Source: SIG307 sp964545045 (lineage in GTDB: Bacteria > Bacillota > Clostridia > Lachnospirales > Lachnospiraceae). Taken from it: DNA of 23,313 nucleotides. The translations under genes and the position numbers were made by a program. The stretch's first letter is position 1. The number at the start of each line of letters is the position of its first letter. The stretch is taken from contig CAZJEN010000042.1 in the NCBI GenBank assembly GCA_964545045.1, forward strand, positions 1 to 23,313. The letters run 5' to 3'. This document shows, one piece after another, positions 1-6,672 of the stretch. The notes below the pieces were generated by a model, which saw only the letters and a program-made list of their open reading frames with translations, searched no databases and was not told the DNA's origin.

Positions 1-374
1 ACCTTAGCTTCGATGGTTTCCCGTCTCGCCATTTCCTCATACAACGAAATCATTTCATCGGCATAATTCGAAGGAAGTGTCTTAACCCAACCATAAAGCA
101 GTGCCTCTTCCACCTTCTCATTTTCTCCCGTCTTATCAAAAGCCGGAATATCCCCGGTAAAGGCTTCCCCTAAATCATGGATAATGCACATCCGAATCAC
201 CTTGTCCATATCCACTTTCGGAAATTCGTCTCGCATAAAAAACGCCATAAGCGTCATCATCCAGCTATGTTCCGCAACACTTTCATGTCTGCCCTGCCTT
301 GTATAGCAATGGCGTGTTGTATCCTTTAACCGTTCCGCCACATTTAATGCATCCAGTAATGCTCTTGGTTCCAT
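1..374 (-). CDS. HD-domain phosphohydrolase (YfbR-like nucleotidase?), C-terminus cut by window edge
   Basis: About 124 N-terminal residues are visible; the rest lies beyond the left edge. The start ATG at 374-372 has an AGGAGG ribosome binding site just upstream. HD-type metal ligands are visible: an early arginine/histidine region, the motif HESVAEHSW near residue 30 and IIHDLGEAFTGD near residue 65, which gives the H...HD pattern of metal-dependent phosphohydrolases. The spacing and the 'AEHSW...HDLGE' wording are typical of the YfbR/YGK1 group, known to dephosphorylate deoxynucleoside 5'-monophosphates. It starts 17 bp after the methyltransferase stop and is the last visible gene of the operon that begins at 3904. 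The substrate is inferred from family and neighbours only. Confidence 0.85.
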   Translation of the reverse strand, partial: MEPRALLDALNVAERLKDTTRHCYTRQGRHESVAEHSWMMTLMAFFMRDEFPKVDMDKVIRMCIIHDLGEAFTGDIPAFDKTGENEKVEEALLYGWVKTLPSNYADEMISLYEEMARRETIEAK

Positions 375-391
375 AAAACCTCCTCACATAC

Positions 392-1357
392 CTACTTCCG
401 ATAAACCGTAAGTAAGACATCCTCTTCATTTCCCTGAAATACAACCTCGTCAAAATGCTCGCCGTATGTTTCTTTAAACGCTTTCAAAAGCATTTCTGTT
501 ACAAGCTTATGTTTCTCTTCCGGAACCGCAACCTGATCCGAAAATCCTCTCGCTAAAAACCTCGGCAAAAATCCGTCTTTCAACGGTATCTCATAATATT
601 GTCCCCGCTCCATATGTATGGTTTCACTACTTGCAAACACGCCGGCACAATACCCGTTTCTGTCAAACCGCCAACTGTACTTCTTCGGAACAATCCCATA
701 AGTACCTAATACCTTCCAATATCCGCTGTACAGATTGTTTACAACCGTATTATACTCGCTGTTATCGTAGGTACTTTCCATATTTTTTCCCGGCACATCA
801 TCAATGCAAATAAAACATCCGCCCTTTTTCATCACACGATATATTTCACCAATTACCTTTTCCGGATTCGAAATCAAATGTAACACACTGTTTGCAATAA
901 TCGTATCCACACTTTCATTCGCAAGAGGAATCTCCAGGGCATTCATTCTGCATAAGGTTACATTCTCTAACGAAACGTTGTTTGCTTCTGCCTTTTGCTT
1001 CAACACCTTAAGCATGGTATTAGAAATATCTCCGGCAATCACCTTTGTTCCAAGGGATGCAACCGGCACGGTAAAACAACCGTCTCCGCAGGCCAAATCC
1101 AAGAAAACACCATTGCCTGTCAGTCCTGCAATTTCCTTAGCTACTGCCATGTCCTTATCTTCAATCACATATTTCCTATTTCCCGAATAATTCTCTCCAA
1201 TATGCTCATATCCGATGTACTTATCGTTATCACCGTCCACAACCATATCCGGCATATCAGATAACTGCCATACGCCATTCCGCTTCTCATACTCGTTACC
1301 GCACTTGGAACATCTCGGCAAATCAATGATTGCTTTACATTTAGAACATAAAAGCAT
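392..1357 (-). CDS. Class I SAM-dependent methyltransferase with N-terminal zinc ribbon
   Basis: A protein of 321 residues if started at the ATG at 1357. I prefer this start because GGGAGG lies 7-8 nt upstream; the more distal ATG codons at 1375 and 1372 would place the ribosome binding site inside the gene. The N-terminus carries a CxxC...CxxC ribbon (CSKC near residue 4, CSKC near 16), as in RlmA-type rRNA methyltransferases. SAM-binding motif I follows (FLDLACGDGCF, residues about 85-95), then GDIS (motif II) and a post-motif region ending in IANSVLHLISNPEKVIGEIYR. This ordering is the Methyltransf_11/25 pattern. The C-terminal third has no motif I recognise. The layout resembles RlmA, but the central and C-terminal sequence does not let me assign a substrate; small-molecule methylation is equally possible. 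Confidence 0.85.
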   Translation of the reverse strand: MLLCSKCKAIIDLPRCSKCGNEYEKRNGVWQLSDMPDMVVDGDNDKYIGYEHIGENYSGNRKYVIEDKDMAVAKEIAGLTGNGVFLDLACGDGCFTVPVASLGTKVIAGDISNTMLKVLKQKAEANNVSLENVTLCRMNALEIPLANESVDTIIANSVLHLISNPEKVIGEIYRVMKKGGCFICIDDVPGKNMESTYDNSEYNTVVNNLYSGYWKVLGTYGIVPKKYSWRFDRNGYCAGVFASSETIHMERGQYYEIPLKDGFLPRFLARGFSDQVAVPEEKHKLVTEMLLKAFKETYGEHFDEVVFQGNEEDVLLTVYRK

Positions 1358-1404
1358 CTCTCTTCCTCCCATCATTCATACGATTCGTAATCAACAAACC
1401 TCGT

Positions 1405-1941
1405 TTATTTATAAAACTGCAACGCATACAACACCGCCAGAATCGATACGCCATCCTTCGTTCCGTTGGTCCGCAAAAGTTCCGTATACTCCTCTTTTGT
1501 AAACCACCGCTTACTGCTGATTTCATCCGTATCCAGAATCTGATTTTCTGTGGTAACTCTCGCCGCAAACACATGAACAAGGGCATCCGACATGCCGTTG
1601 CACGGGTTCTGACTGCACAAGAACTTTAAGTCCCGTAACTCGCAACCTGTCTCTTCCTTCGCTTCCCGCTCTGCTGCCGCCTCGACATCCTCACCCGGCT
1701 CAATTTTCCCGGCAGGAATTTCCCATTCCAAGTGTCCTACCGTGTATCTGCGGTTATGGATAAACAAAATGTCATCTTTCTCGTTAAAAATCACCACCGC
1801 AACCGCTTCCTTCGGATAGTGAATCTGATGGTATTTCTCGATAATATATCCGCTGGGAAAGCGGACTTTATCCGTGTATAAACAAACATGGTCGCTTTCA
1901 TAAATTGTGGTGCGCGCTAAGCGCTCCGGCATCTGTTCCAT
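1405..1941 (-). CDS. NUDIX hydrolase, ADP-ribose pyrophosphatase type
   Basis: A 178-residue protein with a complete NUDIX box at residues 78-100 (G-KIEPG-E ... REAKEETGC), matching the GX5EX7REUXEEXGU signature that binds the catalytic metal. The preceding EWEIPAGKIEPGE wording and a glycine-rich upstream strand fit the ADP-ribose/nucleotide-sugar pyrophosphatase branch (NudF-like) better than MutT. The ATG at 1941 follows GAGAGGAG with a 6-nt spacer. The gene lies 21 bp after the unknown gene and 47 bp before the methyltransferase, all on one strand, so it is probably cotranscribed. Substrate assignment is by family resemblance only. Confidence 0.9.
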   Translation of the reverse strand: MEQMPERLARTTIYESDHVCLYTDKVRFPSGYIIEKYHQIHYPKEAVAVVIFNEKDDILFIHNRRYTVGHLEWEIPAGKIEPGEDVEAAAEREAKEETGCELRDLKFLCSQNPCNGMSDALVHVFAARVTTENQILDTDEISSKRWFTKEEYTELLRTNGTKDGVSILAVLYALQFYK

Positions 1942-1962
1942 GGGGTGCTCCTCTCTTCTATT

Positions 1963-2703
1963 TTATCCCTTCATCGGTATTTTCGCAAACTTCTCACAAA
2001 AACTCTTCCTTGTAATCTCATCTCCGAATAACGCTTGCAACTCCTTTTCATTTTCTTCTCCTAAGCCCACATATTGTTGCAAAAAAATCTTTGTCAAATA
2101 TAAATAATTTCCTTGTATTAATCGATAGTAGTTGCTTTCTAAAAGAGTATCTATCATCCGAATGGTTTGCTCGTAAGTTTCTGTTTCTTCATAAAATGCC
2201 CGAATAAGCGGAAGCGTTTTATAAAAAGCATCCACATGTTCCTTCACTTTCTTTTTCATAGAATACTCAAAGTCGGCAGTATCAATATTACATCTATCAA
2301 AAAACATATCCTTGCTTTTCTGGAACCGTTCTTCTGTCTTGTCATGATTCTCATGAACATTTTCAAAAAAATGTGTAAAAATCGACTTATCAGTCCGCAC
2401 ATATACAGCTTTTTTCCCTGACATTTTCGGAATAAAATCGAAGTTCCATCCCCATTTAAAACTGCCGTCCAAATCCGTTTGCTGAAACAAACTTAACACT
2501 CTGCGGCGATGCTCACAGTAATCGTCGGCCCACACGCGATTACCAAGGTAATACATCCCGAGTTCTTTCTCTATCAAAGGAGAAAACACCTCATCCAGTA
2601 ACATATTCCACCCTGCAACCATAAGTTCCCGTGTCGAGTACTGCGCCTCATACTCCGGCATCCAAAAACTGATTAGGTGTTCCTTATACTTTTCAAACTC
2701 CAT
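1963..2703 (-). CDS. Uncharacterised protein in the nucleotide-enzyme operon
   Basis: I do not recognise this protein. From the ATG at 2703 it has 246 residues; AAGGAG sits 6 nt upstream of that ATG. The frame is open to an ATG at 2742, only 7 bp past the previous stop and with a poorer ribosome binding site. There is no signal peptide or membrane segment. It is rich in aromatic and charged residues; a tryptophan-rich core (FKWGWNFDFIPKMSG, residues about 95-110) is followed by a basic stretch (KKAVYVRTDKS) and then mostly helical, charged sequence to the end. The intact reading frame, good ribosome binding site and close packing between the RdgB-like gene and a NUDIX gene support a real expressed protein. 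A role beside these enzymes is only inferred from position. Confidence 0.7.
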   Translation of the reverse strand: MEFEKYKEHLISFWMPEYEAQYSTRELMVAGWNMLLDEVFSPLIEKELGMYYLGNRVWADDYCEHRRRVLSLFQQTDLDGSFKWGWNFDFIPKMSGKKAVYVRTDKSIFTHFFENVHENHDKTEERFQKSKDMFFDRCNIDTADFEYSMKKKVKEHVDAFYKTLPLIRAFYEETETYEQTIRMIDTLLESNYYRLIQGNYLYLTKIFLQQYVGLGEENEKELQALFGDEITRKSFCEKFAKIPMKG

Positions 2704-2749
2704 AACAAGCTCCTTCTCAAGCACAATATATGCCGGTCCCATACTTACC

Positions 2750-3358
2750 TTATCGTTCCCGAAGCGCCTCTTTAAAAAATACCCTCACTCCGTCATCCAC
2801 CGACGTGCTTACATCCTTTACTTCCAAATCATAGTAGTACTTCCCGGTGGCGATATCCACCGATAACGAATCCAGCGGAAAGCCTTTCACACGCTTTGGA
2901 TGTGGCTTTGTTACCAAAACAAACGGCTCCGTGGCAATGGACATATCCATGCTGGAAAAATGATGTGATTCATCTAAGATAAAATAGATTGCATTGCGAT
3001 ACCGCCCGGTGATTCTCCCGCCGTGTTTCTTTGCCAAAGCGGCATAATGCGCTATCATTTCCTCGTCCGTCAATTCTTTTCCGTTTATTCTCCTTACCTG
3101 AAGTCCCGGCTGTTCCTCGGGCTCAATCTCCTCAAAATACAGCCCGCTGTCACAGGAAAACACAGGAATACCAAAGGCCTCAAAATAGGCTCTTGCTTTA
3201 ATCTCCGCATTCTCTAAAGGAGTGGCTCCGTCCTCCCGAATTTGCGGAAGTTCTCCTTCTAAATCATTCAATCCAATGAGTTCGATATCAAAAGATTTCA
3301 ACGCATTTTTCATTGCCTGTAACTTTCCGTTATTTGTCGTACCGTACAAAATCTTCAT
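2750..3358 (-). CDS. RdgB/HAM1-like non-canonical purine NTP pyrophosphatase, divergent
   Basis: A 202-residue protein, the usual length for the RdgB/HAM1 (ITPase) family that hydrolyses dITP, ITP and XTP to monophosphates. Family landmarks are visible: an N-terminal nucleotide-binding loop TTNNGKLQAMK (canonical form SNNxGKxxE), then GATPLENAEIKARAY (the TFxENAxxKA region) and the catalytic-loop CDSGL at residues 69-73. It departs from canonical RdgB after that: the PGxxSAR motif reads PGLQVRR, and the usual GYDPIF segment is replaced by HPKRVKGFPLDSLSVD. It is therefore a divergent clade, and specificity may differ. AAAGGTG precedes the ATG. It is the second gene of the operon, 48 bp after the upstream NUDIX gene. 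Confidence 0.82.
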   Translation of the reverse strand: MKILYGTTNNGKLQAMKNALKSFDIELIGLNDLEGELPQIREDGATPLENAEIKARAYFEAFGIPVFSCDSGLYFEEIEPEEQPGLQVRRINGKELTDEEMIAHYAALAKKHGGRITGRYRNAIYFILDESHHFSSMDMSIATEPFVLVTKPHPKRVKGFPLDSLSVDIATGKYYYDLEVKDVSTSVDDGVRVFFKEALRER

Positions 3359-3406
3359 CAGAACACCTTTCTGTACTTATCTATTCTTTTTTCGTACAAC
3401 CGCAAT

Positions 3407-3904
3407 TTATTTCATATTGCCGGTTCTGCCTACAAACGTCAAAAGTGCATTATACTCTCGTAAATACGCTCCTCGCTTCATTTCATTCTCCGCCGCATAC
3501 TCCTGATGCTTAGAAAATATCTCGATGGCCTCTTCCAACGGAATCCATCTCGGCTCAAGCCCAACCTCGGCTTCTCGTTCTGTTAAGGTTCTTTCCGTAT
3601 CTCCCACATAATCACATACATAATAATGACTTACAAAAAACCATTCTTCATAATACTCATTTATCGTCAAAAACTGTTCCTTGGTTTTTACCACGCAACC
3701 GGTTTCTTCCGCCACTTCCCGTACACAACATTCCACCGTAGTTTCGGCATCTTCCAATCCGCCGCCCGGTATAAACCATTGGTCGGTATTTACTTCGTAA
3801 GTCAATAAAATCTTATCATCTTTGATAACGATTCCGCGACACGCAACCCGCGTTTTCGTATAGGTTTCAAAACGGTTATCTCCGTATATATCTATTGTTT
3901 TCAT
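3407..3904 (-). CDS. NUDIX hydrolase, first gene of operon
   Basis: A 165-residue NUDIX protein with the box at residues about 47-70 (GGGLEDAETTVECCVREVAEETGC), giving the G...E...REVxEETG catalytic pattern. I place the start at the ATG at 3904, which has CAGGAG nine nt upstream. The frame stays open to 3958, but that extension overlaps the -10 box of a good sigma-A promoter (3947-3975), so the longer form would not be transcribed from it. The box with FIPGGGLE resembles MutT-type or general NUDIX hydrolases; the substrate cannot be told. As first gene it sets the transcription of the six genes that follow toward position 1. Confidence 0.88.
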   Translation of the reverse strand: MKTIDIYGDNRFETYTKTRVACRGIVIKDDKILLTYEVNTDQWFIPGGGLEDAETTVECCVREVAEETGCVVKTKEQFLTINEYYEEWFFVSHYYVCDYVGDTERTLTEREAEVGLEPRWIPLEEAIEIFSKHQEYAAENEMKRGAYLREYNALLTFVGRTGNMK

Positions 3905-3946
3905 TTCTTTCAACTCCTGTAAAATCCAAATAAGTTCACCTCTAAA

Positions 3947-3975
3947 AGTATACCACACTCGTTCTCATTCTGCAA
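3947..3975 (-). promoter_or_regulatory. Sigma-A promoter of the NUDIX/RdgB/HD operon
   Basis: On the minus strand a -35 TTGCAG (3975-3970) and a -10 TATACT (3952-3947) are separated by exactly 17 bp. The 5' untranslated region would be about 35 nt. The promoter lies 43 bp downstream of the last half-site of the 53-bp array (4019). Confidence 0.75.
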
Positions 3976-4018
3976 TGAAAGTAATATCATCCTTTTGTAT
4001 AACATTTTATTTAACATG

Positions 4019-4372
4019 TACCAACAAAGTAAAAAGACTTCCATTCTCATTGGGTTTCAAAATTCCATACACGCCAACAGAATATACAATTTGATATCTT
4101 CGTTGGTATCTTTTTTTATCCGACTCCCCAACAAATTTAAAGAATCCGACAAGCATTGGTATGAATTGTACTCAAACAACCAATATTCTTCACAAATCAC
4201 ATTTCTATTGGTTTCTTTCTTCTATCAACTACCAACTCAATTCTCAAATTCAGATTAAGATTGGTATCACAAGTCCCGGAGATACCAATAAATCAAATAA
4301 AACAGCAAATATATTGGTACCATTCCCATATATAATACCAACTAAATTCAACCATTCGCAAATCAGTTGGTA
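4019..4372. repeat. Phased array of alternating inverted half-sites, 53-bp period
   Basis: Forward half-sites TTGGTA or near-matches begin at 4050, 4103, 4156, 4208, 4261, 4314 and 4367 (steps 53, 53, 52, 53, 53, 53). Inverted half-sites TACCAA or near-matches begin at 4019, 4072, 4126, 4178, 4230, 4283 and 4336 (steps 53, 54, 52, 52, 53, 53). Forward to inverted is 22-23 bp, inverted to next forward 30-31 bp throughout. Nine of fourteen hexamers are exact; the weakest are 4050, 4072 and 4126 at the left side. Flanks extend the match: ATTGGTATC at 4260-4268 is the exact inverse of GATACCAAT at 4281-4289, and AATACCAACT at 4334-4343 the exact inverse of AGTTGGTATT at 4365-4374. Sequence between sites is not conserved. 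The array fills the gap between the fhs terminator and the promoter at 3975 and has no credible gene in it. Confidence 0.85.
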
Positions 4373-4390
4373 TTCCCCGGCTTTCCACAC

Positions 4391-4473
4391 AAAAAAGCCC
4401 TACAAATAGCTTCTCCTCAAAAACCTTCGCAAATCAACAAGGTTCTCCTAGAAAATATCTATTTGTAGGACTT
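4391..4473 (-). terminator. Long structured intrinsic terminator of fhs
   Basis: Reading the minus strand, the 15-nt arm at 4473-4459 (AAGTCCTACAAATAG) pairs with 4409-4395 (CTATTTGTAGGGCTT), complete if one G-U pair is allowed, and is followed by a run of six U. The 49-nt loop holds a second stem, AACCTT/AAGGTT (4444-4439 with 4427-4422), flanked on both sides by AGGAGAA (4449-4443 and 4417-4411). It lies 36 bp after the fhs stop. The loop is longer than in an ordinary terminator. Confidence 0.85.
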
Positions 4474-4508
4474 GCGCCTTTCGTCAAACGAGGAATACTA
4501 CGTCCTTC

Positions 4509-6179
4509 TTAGAACAACCCGGTGATCATACCGTTCTCGTCCACATCAATTCTCTCCGCAGCCGGAGTCTTCGGAAGTCCCGGCATGGTCATAATGGTAC
4601 CGGTGATGGCTACCATAAAGCCTGCACCTGCGGAAATGTATGCCTCACGGATGTTTACGTTAAAGCCCTCCGGACGGCCAAGCTTGGTCTGGTCGTCGGA
4701 TAAGGAGTACTGGTTCTTTGCCATACATACCGGCACATTACCGAAGCCCATGGCTTCAATCTTTGCGATAGCCTTTTCCGCGGACGGATCGTAGGTAACG
4801 CTACCTGCGCCGTAGATTTCTTTTGCGATGGTCTCAATCTTTTCCTTTAAGGAAAGCTCATCCTTGTAAATCGGCTCAAAGAAGCTCGCCTTAGTTTCTA
4901 AGGTTTCAAGTACCTTATTAGCCAGCTCAATGCCGCCTTCGCCTCCCTTTTCCCATACATCGGAAAGTGCAAACTCTGCGCCTCTTGCCTCACAAAACTC
5001 CTTCACATATGCAAGCTCTGCCGGGGAGTCAGTAATGAAACGGTTCAAGGTAACCACTACCGGCACCTTGTACTTCTGTAAGTTTTCGATATGCTTTTCA
5101 AGGTTTACGATACCCTTCTTTAATGCCTCTACGTTCTCTGCACCAAGGTCTGCCTTCGCCACGCCGCCGTTGTACTTAAGGGCACGCACCGTAGCCACAA
5201 GCACCACCGCATCCGGCTTAAGTCCTGCCATACGGCACTTAATGTCAAGGAACTTCTCTGCTCCGAGATCAGCTCCGAAGCCCGCCTCGGTAATGACATA
5301 ATCCGCTAACTTTAATGCGGTTCTCGTTGCACGGACACTGTTACAGCCGTGTGCGATATTTGCAAACGGACCACCGTGAACAATAGCCGGAGTATGTTCT
5401 AAGGTCTGGATCAGGTTCGGACGAAGTGCATCCTTCAAAAGAGCCGCCATGGAACCCACAGCCTTTAACTGCTCTGCCGTTACCGGATTTCCGTCGTAGT
5501 CATATGCTACAATAATACGGCCCAAACGTGCCTTTAAATCATCCATGTCAGCTGCCAAACAAAGAATCGCCATAATCTCGGAAGCCACGGTGATGATAAA
5601 ATGGTCCTCTCTTACCACACCGTCTGCCTTCTTACCCATACCGATGACGATATTACGAAGGGCGCGGTCATTCATATCCAGACAACGCTTCCAAATCACC
5701 TGCTTCGTATCGATGCGAAGGGCGTTGCCCTGCTGGATGTGGTTATCTAACATTGCCGCAAGCAAGTTATTTGCGGAAGTAATTGCATGAAAATCTCCGG
5801 TAAAGTGAAGGTTCAAATCCTCCATCGGTACAACCTGAGCGTTTCCGCCGCCGGCTGCACCACCCTTTACACCGAAGCACGGTCCCAAGGAAGGTTCACG
5901 AAGGGCGATAACCGCCTTTTTACCGAGCTTTCCGAAAGCCTGACCTAAACCAACGGTAGTGGTAGTCTTACCTTCTCCTGCCGGAGTCGGATTAATCGCA
6001 GTTACAAGCACCAGTTTACCATCCGGATTGTCCTTTACTCTGTCCCAAAGCTCATCCGTAAACTTCGCCTTGTACTTACCGTAAAAATCAAGCTCGTCTT
6101 CCGTGATACCAAGCTGCGCCGCAACCTCCTTAATCGGCTTCAACACCGCCTCCTGTGCGATTTCAATATCAGTCTTCAT
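4509..6179 (-). CDS. fhs: Formate-tetrahydrofolate ligase
   Basis: A 556-residue protein, the normal length for this family. It makes 10-formyl-tetrahydrofolate from formate, ATP and tetrahydrofolate in the cytoplasm, feeding purine synthesis and one-carbon metabolism. The phosphate-binding loop PTPAGEGKTTTTVGLGQAF lies at residues 65-83, followed by the conserved ALREPSLGPCFGVKGGAAGGG and the HFTGDFHAITSANNLL segment; the C-terminus has GAGFMVAITGTIMTMPGLPK, all family hallmarks. The ATG at 6179 follows AAGGAGGACGG. It lies 51 bp after the DUF1622 gene, with a 16-bp perfect palindrome in the gap. Wood-Ljungdahl metabolism should not be assumed, since fhs is widespread in non-acetogenic Clostridia and no other pathway gene is in the window. 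Confidence 0.98.
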   Translation of the reverse strand: MKTDIEIAQEAVLKPIKEVAAQLGITEDELDFYGKYKAKFTDELWDRVKDNPDGKLVLVTAINPTPAGEGKTTTTVGLGQAFGKLGKKAVIALREPSLGPCFGVKGGAAGGGNAQVVPMEDLNLHFTGDFHAITSANNLLAAMLDNHIQQGNALRIDTKQVIWKRCLDMNDRALRNIVIGMGKKADGVVREDHFIITVASEIMAILCLAADMDDLKARLGRIIVAYDYDGNPVTAEQLKAVGSMAALLKDALRPNLIQTLEHTPAIVHGGPFANIAHGCNSVRATRTALKLADYVITEAGFGADLGAEKFLDIKCRMAGLKPDAVVLVATVRALKYNGGVAKADLGAENVEALKKGIVNLEKHIENLQKYKVPVVVTLNRFITDSPAELAYVKEFCEARGAEFALSDVWEKGGEGGIELANKVLETLETKASFFEPIYKDELSLKEKIETIAKEIYGAGSVTYDPSAEKAIAKIEAMGFGNVPVCMAKNQYSLSDDQTKLGRPEGFNVNIREAYISAGAGFMVAITGTIMTMPGLPKTPAAERIDVDENGMITGLF

Positions 6180-6206
6180 CTTGACCGTCCTCCTTTTATT
6201 TACAGT

Positions 6207-6222
6207 GGTGTCTTAAGACACC
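6207..6222. promoter_or_regulatory. Perfect 16-bp palindrome in the fhs leader
   Basis: GGTGTCTTAAGACACC is fully self-complementary (8 + 8 bp, no spacer). It starts 8 bp after the DUF1622 stop and ends 18 bp before the fhs ribosome binding site. No U-run follows on the minus strand, so it is not an ordinary terminator. A dimeric-repressor operator or a processing/stability hairpin are the alternatives. Confidence 0.5.
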
Positions 6223-6230
6223 CCAATACT

Positions 6231-6617
6231 TTACTTACGATTTCCCTTTGTTCCCACCAAATGACTTCTTTGCAATTTATCTTCCTGCTCGCTTTTGTGC
6301 TTATTCTCCTCCTTGATTTCCCAATGAATCAGGAACGTAAGCGCCGCTCTCAGTGCAATAATCGCACCAACCGTCAGTATCTCTTCCCATTCCCTGACAA
6401 TTACCGTCTTTAAAATCTCACTGCCAAGCTTAAACTCCAAACCGATTTCAAGTCCGTGAGCCAGTGTGAGTTTCACATTCGGATTCTTTCTGATGTAGTA
6501 CACAAATCCTTTGATACCGGAACAAATAATGACACCGATTCCGATAAACTCAAAGATTAAAATGGCAATTTCTACCACAATCTGCATCACTTCATGTAAC
6601 AGTCCTAATATGTTCAT
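6231..6617 (-). CDS. DUF1622 family membrane protein
   Basis: About 128 residues from the ATG at 6617, which has AAAGGAGG seven nt upstream; an in-frame TTG at 6623 is too close to that site. Three hydrophobic segments are visible: residues about 10-42, about 62-75 (shorter, part of HGLEIGLEFKLGSEILKTVIVR) and about 80-105 (WEEILTVGAIIALRAALTFLIHWEIK). The LEFKLGSEILKTVIVR and ALTFLIHWEIK wording is typical of DUF1622, a family of integral membrane proteins without known function. The tail is short, hydrophilic and basic. It lies 55 bp after ftsK and 51 bp before fhs and may share a transcript with either; I see no strong promoter of its own. Confidence 0.85.
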   Translation of the reverse strand: MNILGLLHEVMQIVVEIAILIFEFIGIGVIICSGIKGFVYYIRKNPNVKLTLAHGLEIGLEFKLGSEILKTVIVREWEEILTVGAIIALRAALTFLIHWEIKEENKHKSEQEDKLQRSHLVGTKGNRK

Positions 6618-6672
6618 AAACAATCCTCCTTTGCATCAAAGAACTCTTATATTATGCACACAAAAAATCACA

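Noticed and set aside
3905..3958. Longer start for the first NUDIX gene
   Set aside because: It overlaps the -10 box of the promoter, and the internal ATG at 3904 has a proper ribosome binding site.
4019..4372. CRISPR array
   Set aside because: Only 6-10 bp motifs recur, in alternating orientation. A CRISPR needs identical direct repeats of about 23-37 bp; none exist here and no cas gene is present.
3995..4409. Plus-strand ORFs of 87 and 82 codons over the half-site array
   Set aside because: No ribosome binding site, biased composition from AT-rich DNA, and a 53-bp period that shifts frame each unit. They are chance open frames.
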